NCBI GenBank assembly: GCA_003132865.1
Contig: PKYZ01000116.1
Location: forward strand, 1 to 10,836
Direction of reading: 5' to 3'
Length of the DNA stretch: 10,836 bases
DNA from: Bryobacterales bacterium
GTDB lineage: Bacteria; Acidobacteriota; Terriglobia; Bryobacterales; Bryobacteraceae
Both the position numbers and the translations under genes were made by a program. The notes beneath the pieces were generated by a model. That model did no database searches. It was not told where the DNA came from and saw only the letters and a list, made by a program, of their open reading frames with translations. Below, piece by piece: positions 5,535 through 10,836 of the stretch (positions within the stretch are counted from its first letter, which is position 1; every line of letters starts with the position of its first letter).

Positions 5535-8500
5535 TCACTGAATTGTCACATTGACTGTGTTGGCGGCTTGCCCGTCTGCGGTAAGCAGGATGTTGACGCT
5601 TCCTTTACCCGCCAACGACTGCGGCAGTGGGCCGATGTTTACCTGATCCTCTCCAGCGAAACCCGGCGCCGCCCCAGCGTACAACACCGGCACGCTCAGG
5701 CCGCCCACCGTCACCGTGACGCTTTTGGCGTTGCGGATGCCCGTGCCGTACATCTCCAGATAAACCTGTTCCGTGGACGGCCCGAGATTGATCGGCAATG
5801 GAATCACGCTCCCGGATGCGATCTGGTACACCGGCTGCAACGGTTGCTGCGTTCCTGAAATCACCGGCAGGACCAAGGCCGCTACCAACCCCGAGCCATT
5901 TAACTCGAAGATCCCTGGCGAAACGCTGCCGATTGAGATAGTTGTGGACTGAATAGTCCCATTCTGATTCTGGAACGTCACCGTCGCAGTTCCCGTGGCC
6001 GTGCCTGCCGGAATCTCGAAATTGATCTGCGAAGGCGAGACATAAAATAGGGAAGCCTGACGCGCGACGCCGGATGAGTCTGTGACCGTCACTGTGTTGC
6101 CATCTAGCGATGTCGGCAGCGGTAAACTCACCGCCGAAGCTGTTCCGCCGGCCAAGTTTATGCCATATACCGAGACGATGGATTCCCCCGCGAAGGGTTC
6201 GACTTGTCCAGCCGTGGCTAGTGTGACTGTCGCGGAGGTTGCGGCGATCTTGGCTACAAAGCCGTGGGAGCAGCAGGGGTTGTTGCTGGCGGTCGTCTGG
6301 AATGCGCCGGGAGTCGTGATCAGGTTCGGGCCGCCGTTATTGCCGGCGAGATAGATGTCGCCGGCGGAGTCGACTGCCAGCCCGGCCGGACTCGCGGTGT
6401 CGAGCCCACCGGACCCAATGCGCGTGGAAAACAGCAGGTTAGCGCCCGTGGGGTCAAGCTCGGCGACGATTACGTCCATCTGCCCGCCGCTTGGGGCTGG
6501 CTCAACCGGATTGACCGATGGGAAACCGGATCCGGCTTCTTGCCCCATGATATAGATGTTCCCGTTCCCATCCAACTGGATGGGGCCGGTAAAGAATAAC
6601 GCGTCGCTGCCATCGCCCTTGCTGTCTCCCACAAAGGTGGACCAGACGATGGAGGTGGCGGTAGGATTCAGCTTGGTCACGTGGGCTGCCGCGCAGTTCT
6701 GGCCATTCGGCCCGCAGACGGTCGAATAAGCGCCGGGTGTCACGGGAAAATCCTTAGAATTGGTATATCCGGCGATATAGGCATTGCTGGCGCTATCGAT
6801 GGTGATGCCGCTGATGAAGTCGCCTGTATTCCCAGTTTTCCCGCCAAGGTAGGTGGCGTAGGCCAGCGATGCCCCACCGGCGGAAGTGACCGGATTGAAC
6901 TTCGCAACGAAGCCGCGCCACGCTTGCACATAGGTTGCTGGGTTGCCCAGAGGAGCACCGTTAGGCTGAACCACGCCGGCGGTCGTCGGCAGGTTGCTGG
7001 CCTGGGTCTCGCCGACCAGATAGAAGTAGCCGTTGGCATCCACCGTTACGCCAGTGCCATACGTGCCGCCGCCGCAGGCGATGATGCACTTGAAATTCAA
7101 GTCGCCAAAGAGCGTGGAATAGAGCAACTGGGCGCCGGTGGGATCGAACGCCGCGACGAAAGCGAACTGCGGGTCGCCTCCGACAGGTTGGTTTCCTGCG
7201 ATTACCGCGCCGCTGGTCGTGGGAAAGCAGGATTGGAACGTATAGGGGAGACCTCTGTAGCAGTCCTCGTCCTCGTTGCCGGCAATGTAGGCGCGGCCGG
7301 CGCCATCCACGGCAATGGCGGTTGCGTATGCGTACGAGCCGTTGCCGCCAAGAAAAGTCGAGTAGACCAGGCCCGTTCCGGTGGAATTCAGCTTGGTCAC
7401 AAATGCGGACGTGTTAGAGGTGCCGCAGTTGGAGGAATTCGGGATGGGCGCCCCTGTGTTGTTGGGGCTTGGGGAGCAGACTGTCTGGTACGCTCCGGCG
7501 GTTGCCGGGAAATCGGGCGAGTCCGTCTCACCGGTCACGTAAGCATTGCCACTGGAGTCCACCACTATGGCGTAGGCGTAGTCATAGCCGTTGCCGCCCA
7601 AATAGGTGGAATAAACCAGCGAGCTGCCATCCGGACTGAACTTGGTCACAAACGCTGAAGGCCATTGCCCTGGAGGCACGCCCGTCACTTTTGCCGGAGG
7701 CGCGCTTTGATAAGGGTTCTTCGTCGGGAAGTCGATGGAGTAGGTGTAGCCCGTCACATACGCACTGCCCGCGCTGTCTACCGCGATGCCCTGCGACGTA
7801 CCGTTCGGATTGTTATCGAGCGCCCGCCCGATGTGATCGTTGCCACTCCCGGCAAGATAGCTGGCATAGCTGAGCACGGGATCGATGATCAGCGCTCTCG
7901 AATGGTCGTAGCTGCCAAGCCGGAAGCGTATCTGGTTCCCGGCCACGGCGAACGCCCCTTCGACGCTGGTCTTCTTGTCTCCATCCATCTGGTACAGCAC
8001 CGGTTTCTTGAAGCTGGCCGGACCGTTGGGCGCACTCAGAGCTAAATTGCCCTCCGCGTCGACGCTGGCGCGGGCGCCGTCGATCCGCCAGGCGATGCGG
8101 TTGGGGTCGGCGCCGGGGGCGACCACAAAGTCGTACTCCAACTGGCGCTGATTACCGTAAAAGACCAGATCCACGCCACGGTAGATCTGGGGATACTTGA
8201 CCTTGCCATAGGTCGGGATGCCGGAGCGCCAGTTCTTCGGATCGTTGCCGATGAAGTAGTTCACCACGCCGGGCTGCCGGGCCAGTCCTACTGCGTTGGC
8301 CTCGGGATTTGCCCCGATCAGGCTCATGCGCAGGGTGTCGACGGACGCGGCTTCCGGTGTTTGCCCCGTCGCCGCGGCCGATGCCGGCTGTTGCCGCTCC
8401 AGGTTCAGGACGACCTTGCCCGGAGTGAGGAAGAGCGCGTAGCCGGAACCGCGCGAAAGAAACTGAACCGTGGATGCCAACTGTCCCTGGTTCGGCTCGA

Positions 8501-8714
8501 AACTCAATGGCACGCTCATGAGCTTCGTTTCGGGGCTGTTCGTGGACTGTGGGATAGATCGGGCGGCCGCTGGCGCCGCCTGCCGCTCGTTATCTCGCGA
8601 GGCCGCGGACGCGCGCGACCAGCCCATACCAAAGGAGATCGAAATTATCGTGAGCGCCGTTATTGCCCGGAGCGCCCGCGCCCGGGGCGCAATCGAAGAT
8701 CGTTCGCTTGTCAT
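5535..8714 (-). CDS. Secreted SBBP-type beta-propeller repeat protein with Solibacter C-terminal domain
   Basis: 1059 residues from the ATG at 8714, chosen because it opens a signal peptide (RARALRA, hydrophobic ALTIISISFGMGW, then ASAAS around 36-39) and has GAGAGGGA nine bases upstream; a longer reading from 8807 would bury the signal. Residues ~68-280 are the N-terminal domain found before SBBP repeats (LSFEPNQGQ, FLSRGSGYALFLT, YRGVDLVFYGNQRQLEYDF). About seven blade repeats follow from ~282 to 825, with the pattern Y-S/A-T-x-L/F-G-G ... AVDxxGxAYxxG ... FPxTxGAYQT. Residues ~833-1059 are the C-terminal domain named for Solibacter (TIGR03437 type: EPFAGESIVSVYG, VSPSQINFEIP, SPGIFELNGSG, GEDQVNIG). 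Paired cysteines in several blades (for example 412/430, 484/495, 813/814) fit an oxidising compartment. Such proteins are exported, multi-copy in these genomes, and of unproven role; surface binding or carbohydrate interaction is speculation. Monocistronic by context. Confidence 0.93.
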   Translation of the reverse strand: MTSERSSIAPRARALRAITALTIISISFGMGWSRASAASRDNERQAAPAAARSIPQSTNSPETKLMSVPLSFEPNQGQLASTVQFLSRGSGYALFLTPGKVVLNLERQQPASAAATGQTPEAASVDTLRMSLIGANPEANAVGLARQPGVVNYFIGNDPKNWRSGIPTYGKVKYPQIYRGVDLVFYGNQRQLEYDFVVAPGADPNRIAWRIDGARASVDAEGNLALSAPNGPASFKKPVLYQMDGDKKTSVEGAFAVAGNQIRFRLGSYDHSRALIIDPVLSYASYLAGSGNDHIGRALDNNPNGTSQGIAVDSAGSAYVTGYTYSIDFPTKNPYQSAPPAKVTGVPPGQWPSAFVTKFSPDGSSLVYSTYLGGNGYDYAYAIVVDSSGNAYVTGETDSPDFPATAGAYQTVCSPSPNNTGAPIPNSSNCGTSNTSAFVTKLNSTGTGLVYSTFLGGNGSYAYATAIAVDGAGRAYIAGNEDEDCYRGLPYTFQSCFPTTSGAVIAGNQPVGGDPQFAFVAAFDPTGAQLLYSTLFGDLNFKCIIACGGGTYGTGVTVDANGYFYLVGETQASNLPTTAGVVQPNGAPLGNPATYVQAWRGFVAKFNPVTSAGGASLAYATYLGGKTGNTGDFISGITIDSASNAYIAGYTNSKDFPVTPGAYSTVCGPNGQNCAAAHVTKLNPTATSIVWSTFVGDSKGDGSDALFFTGPIQLDGNGNIYIMGQEAGSGFPSVNPVEPAPSGGQMDVIVAELDPTGANLLFSTRIGSGGLDTASPAGLAVDSAGDIYLAGNNGGPNLITTPGAFQTTASNNPCCSHGFVAKIAATSATVTLATAGQVEPFAGESIVSVYGINLAGGTASAVSLPLPTSLDGNTVTVTDSSGVARQASLFYVSPSQINFEIPAGTATGTATVTFQNQNGTIQSTTISIGSVSPGIFELNGSGLVAALVLPVISGTQQPLQPVYQIASGSVIPLPINLGPSTEQVYLEMYGTGIRNAKSVTVTVGGLSVPVLYAGAAPGFAGEDQVNIGPLPQSLAGKGSVNILLTADGQAANTVNVTIQ

Positions 8715-9043
8715 ACTCGCTGTCCCTCTCTGTCCTCCCGGAATGTCGCAGGCTTTCATTAGCCAGGATTTCCGTTTTGGCCTCCTTGCCAACGTCAAGA
8801 ATAACACCAGTGGAGCCGTTTATCTCATTTCTTTCTATCCTGAGGGACTCCAGCGGCCCACGAACGGCCAGCTCTGGCTTTCCGGGAGTGCAAGAACGTG
8901 GAAGTACCTCATTTCAAATAATTTGTTAGAAGAATGCGTGGCGGCTTGCACCGGCGGCCCAGCCTGACGCCGCAGCGTTTACCGGCACTGCCGGCGCGCC
9001 GTTCGAGTGCTCCGCCCGGCCACGTCTCGGAGGTTGGCGCGTT
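8715..9043. other. Upstream region of the repeat protein; no gene seen
   Basis: The stretch holds the 5' region of the minus-strand repeat-protein gene. A TTGACG on the minus strand near 8795-8800 could be a -35 element, but no good -10 follows at the proper distance. An AT-rich patch near 8910-8935 is another possible promoter site. An AAGGAGG on the minus strand near 8787 lies too far from any start in frame. No convincing gene is present on either strand. Confidence 0.4.
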
Positions 9044-9083
9044 TGAACCGGACGAGTCCGGCGGCTCGTCGACGTCCGGTTCA
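9044..9083. repeat. Perfect 11-bp inverted repeat next to integrase fragment
   Basis: TGAACCGGACG (9044-9054) is the exact reverse complement of CGTCCGGTTCA (9073-9083), with an 18-base spacer. The spacer allows competing pairs: GACGAG (9051-9056) with CTCGTC (9065-9070), and CCGGAC with GTCCGG around 9048-9061. It lies 13 bases past the stop of the recombinase fragment. No T-tract follows, so it could be a recombination or attachment site remnant as well as an RNA 3' hairpin. Confidence 0.6.
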
Positions 9084-9096
9084 GAGCCGGTAACGG

Positions 9097-9483
9097 TCAG
9101 GCGTCTTCAAGGCCTAGGTTGTCGTTCACCGCGTGCCGAAGTTTCTGCTTGCGGCCCAGGTAACGCTCGGTCGTTTGAACCGTCGCGTGGCCGAGCAGAA
9201 ACTGGATTTGTTCCAGTTCTCCACCCGCCAAGTGGCACAACCTCGCGCAACTGCGCCGCAAATCGTGGGGGGCTGGGTTCTTGATACCAGCGCGTTGCGC
9301 AGCACCTTTCACAATATGCCAGATCGCTTTCGGCGTGATGCCATCGCCCCAGACTTTGCCCATCCGGTTTACTCGCCGGAAAATTGTCCCCCCACTGATT
9401 TCCGCCGACGCGATCCACGCGTCGATGGCTCGCTTCACCCAGCCCGGAACCGGAACCGTGCGCATGTGCTTTCCCTTGCCGAT
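9097..9483 (-). pseudogene. Tyrosine recombinase (phage-type integrase), N-terminally truncated
   Basis: The reading frame encodes the C-terminal catalytic half of a site-specific tyrosine recombinase. Counting from the internal ATG at 9465, the active-site box H67-x2-R70 (HDLR), H93 (LLGH) and the nucleophile Y102 (TTERYLG) are all present. The frame continues upstream of that ATG with IGKGKH, which with MRTVPVP makes the usual family strand, so the ATG is not a true start. An in-frame TGA appears a few codons further upstream. The core-binding domain and the first catalytic arginine are missing. Full-length relatives are usually about 300-400 residues; about 129 remain. Homology ends near 9484, where an opposite-strand transposase-like tail begins. 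It cannot recombine DNA by itself. Remnant of an integrated element. Confidence 0.82.
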
Positions 9484-9487
9484 CGCG

Positions 9488-9589
9488 CACGACGATGTGA
9501 TCCGTCACCTGTGCGAAGAACTGAACGCGACCGAAACGCTGTTTCCGGGAACCGGGCTCAAGCTAATCTACAAACTTGGCTCTTCTTAA
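9488..9589 (+). pseudogene. C-terminal remnant resembling a DDE transposase tail
   Basis: Thirty-three codons before a TAA read like the end of a longer protein: HDDVIRHLC, EELNATETLFPGT and LKLIYKLGSS. The LNATET-FPGT-LxLxYxLGSS pattern resembles, from memory, the C-terminal tails of transposase proteins in soil bacteria, but I cannot verify the family. No plausible start or upstream domain exists in frame, because the preceding DNA is the antisense of the recombinase fragment. The two remnants therefore meet at about 9484-9488. Confidence 0.35.
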
Positions 9590-9973
9590 TTCCATGAGAT
9601 CAGGAGGTCAGAGTCTTGTCTCCGCAAGATGAGCCTGAAGGGGGGATTAGGCACGCCAGGGATTGATCAGCATGGAAAAACGAGAGCAGTTGAGCATGGA
9701 GTAGAATGTCACCTGAATATCCGGGTCCTGCCAATTTGATACGGATAGCACAGAGGCAAGTCATCAGTGCTTCCCGGCCATAGGCTCAGGCCAGAAGTCC
9801 GGATTTGCGAAGCTTGGGCTCTACTGGGATTTCTCCCGTGAAACGCTCCCCACAGAAACGATCCTCCGCTTGCCTTGCCGCCTCAAGCGCGGGAGTGAAG
9901 GGCCAAGTGCGAACTCATTTCCCTCACACGCCCCACCCATAGTGGCCGTCCGCACACGCAACGCGATTCCAAG
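9590..9973. other. No recognisable gene between mobile remnants and toxin-antitoxin locus
   Basis: Both strands carry only short frames without motif or ribosome binding site. An AGGAGG at about 9602-9607 is not followed by a useful start codon. Probably decayed DNA of the same accessory region. Confidence 0.45.
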
Positions 9974-10015
9974 CTCGCTGCCTTCGCTGCGCCGCCAGCG
10001 AGGGTGCTCTACAAT
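9974..10015 (+). promoter_or_regulatory. Candidate promoter and operator of the DUF433/DUF5615 pair
   Basis: CTCGCTG (9974-9980) and CAGCGAG (9996-10002) form a perfect 7-bp inverted repeat with a 15-base spacer. A -10-like TACAAT (10010-10015, 5/6) follows, with no good -35 at the usual distance. The repeat covers the -35 zone, where an autoregulating antitoxin would be expected to bind. The leader before the ATG at 10034 would be very short. Prediction by eye. Confidence 0.3.
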
Positions 10016-10033
10016 GGAAGGAAAGAGGATCCC

Positions 10034-10282
10034 ATGTCGCACTGGCAGCCAGCCGCATACAAGGAATATCAATGGATCGTAGCCGATCCCCAGCTCCTTG
10101 GCGGGAAGCTGGCAATTCGCGGTACTCGGCTGGCCGTCTCTCTGATCCTCGAATGCCTGGCTAGCGGCATGTCTCTTGATGATATTGATCAGTCTTTCGA
10201 TTGCGACTTTCCGCGTCAGGCCTTACCCGAGGTTCTGAAGGTCGCCTCCGAGTTCACCGACTCCTTCCATGTGGCTGCTTGA
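10034..10282 (+). CDS. DUF433 family antitoxin-like protein
   Basis: 82 residues, a normal size for DUF433 (VapB-like, winged-helix-type small proteins). The family signature is clear: IVADPQLLGGKLAIRGTRLAV (residues 15-35), then LILECLASGMSLDDIDQSF (37-55) with the usual L-A-x-G-x-S-x-x-[DE]-I pattern, and a final helix EVLKVASEF. The start at 10034 is preceded by AGAGGA at a 5-6 base spacing. Family members are typically encoded just before DUF5615/PIN-like toxins and are thought to bind DNA and neutralise the toxin. Here the next gene overlaps by 14 bases in another frame and fits that pattern, but is frameshifted. The antitoxin itself looks intact. A role as a stand-alone DNA-binding protein is possible now that the partner seems broken. 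Confidence 0.88.
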   Translation: MSHWQPAAYKEYQWIVADPQLLGGKLAIRGTRLAVSLILECLASGMSLDDIDQSFDCDFPRQALPEVLKVASEFTDSFHVAA

Positions 10283-10603
10283 CGCCAATATGGACGTGCA
10301 TCTGGTGTCCGTCCTGACCGGTTTCAAGATTCCTGCGACACCGCTGGGAGACGCGGGTGGAAGGCCCTTTCGAATGGCGACCTCGTGAGCATGGCCGTGG
10401 ACGCAGGCTTCCGCTGCTTGCTCACTCGGGACCAGCTCTTTGGCGAATCCGCTTCCCGCGCTCTAAAGCTGTTTCCGCAATTCGCAGTCGTGGTGGTGAA
10501 CGTCCCACAGCGACCTTGGCCCCAATATCGAGAACAATTCCTCGCACTATGGAGGGAACACCTAATTGAGCCAGTAGCCGGCCAGTTGATTCAGTGGCCA
10601 TGA
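10269..10603 (+). pseudogene. DUF5615 (PIN-like) toxin gene, frameshifted
   Basis: The ATG at 10269 lies within the end of the DUF433 gene. It reads MWLLDANMDVHLVSVLTGF KIP, then the frame goes off and stops at the TGA 10386-10388. From TGC at 10334, one frame over, the family sequence resumes: CDTA, GWKALSNGDLVSMAVDAGF, LLTRDQLFGESA, ending QLIQWP before the TGA at 10601-10603. One missing base near 10331-10334 explains the break; restored, the protein is about 111 residues, normal for DUF5615. The PIN-like acidic residues are visible: D5 in LLDAN, GDLVSMA, and TRD in LLTRDQLF. The family is regarded as toxin ribonucleases paired with DUF433. As read, only 39 residues would be made from the native start, so it should be inactive unless the base is a sequencing error. 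Confidence 0.8.
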
Positions 10604-10751
10604 GGTGGCACCATTGCTCCCGGTAAGCGCCATTCACTGAAAACGGGCGATTTCGGTTCGGGACGAGGCATTTGGACGCGTTGTCATTCCGGACTTGTGC
10701 CACTTGCGATCCGGGAACGGCGTAATGGAAGGCGGCTCCAAGGGGGAGCGT

Positions 10752-10836
10752 TTATGGGCCGGGGGTTGCCTTCTGCGCCTGCCGGGCGTCCCACATGCGC
10801 CGCATCCTTCTGGCGAACTGCCGCGGCTTCTCGTCG
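10752..10836 (-). CDS. Possible C-terminal end of a gene cut by the window edge
   Basis: From the right edge the minus strand reads 27 codons without a stop: DEKPRQFARRMRRMWDARQ, then AQKATPGP and TAA at 10752-10754. The composition (alternating Arg, Met, Trp, Ala in helical spacing, with a Pro/Gly tail) looks more like a real protein end than the other frames. No family can be named. A small hairpin (GCTCC with GGAGC, about 10736-10749) follows the stop on this strand but has no T-tract. The 148 bases between 10604 and 10751 hold nothing else I can support. Confidence 0.3.
   Translation of the reverse strand, partial: DEKPRQFARRMRRMWDARQAQKATPGP

Noticed and set aside
6681..7658. 325-codon open frame on the plus strand
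   Set aside because: Antisense to the beta-propeller repeats; its own periodic look merely mirrors those repeats.
5535..8714. Possible CRISPR or DNA tandem array in the repeated GGC/ATAGG-like blocks
   Set aside because: The repetition is protein-level propeller blades of about 80 or more residues with divergent DNA, not short identical direct repeats with spacers.
10325..10345. Programmed ribosomal frameshift in the DUF5615 gene
   Set aside because: No slippery heptamer or downstream pseudoknot is visible, and family members are normally single-frame; a deletion or sequencing error is simpler.

Overview
This is a GC-rich bacterial window, most probably from an Acidobacteriota genome close to Solibacter/Bryobacterales. 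That placement is inferred from the large secreted protein at 5535-8714, which joins an FEPNQGQ-type N-terminal domain, SBBP-like beta-propeller repeats and a C-terminal domain of the kind first described in Solibacter. It has not been checked by any search.

Layout. (1) 16-2444, minus strand: a two-gene operon made of a 584-residue radical SAM protein with an N-terminal B12-binding-type domain, followed 29 bases later by a 214-residue protein that I do not recognise. The small protein has a near-perfect ribosome binding site and carries the tetrapeptide EPAH four times (three as EPAHP), written with different synonymous codons each time. This pair is the best candidate in the window for an undescribed system: a radical SAM enzyme with a motif-bearing partner or substrate. 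(2) An AT-rich divergent spacer (2445-2606) holds a plausible sigma70-type promoter for that operon. (3) 2607-4735, plus strand: an M20-family metallopeptidase overlapping by one base (TGATG) with an EamA/DMT-type membrane transporter, followed by two hairpins with the same TTCA loop. (4) 4779-5534: no recognisable gene. (5) 5535-8714, minus strand: the exported repeat protein. (6) 8715-9973: an upstream region for that gene, then mobile-element debris. The debris is an 11-bp inverted repeat, the catalytic half of a tyrosine recombinase (minus strand), and the tail of what looks like a transposase (plus strand). The two fragments abut within a few bases. (7) 9974-10603, plus strand: a DUF433/DUF5615 toxin-antitoxin-type pair with a candidate promoter and operator. 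The DUF5615 (PIN-like toxin) gene is broken by an apparent single-base deletion near 10331-10334. (8) 10752-10836: probably the last 27 codons of a minus-strand gene cut by the window edge.

How the genes fit together: the radical SAM/EPAH pair is a tight functional unit by spacing. The peptidase/transporter pair is translationally coupled and may link peptide hydrolysis to efflux of the products. The right third, from about 9000, reads as an accessory region with decayed integrase, transposase and toxin genes.
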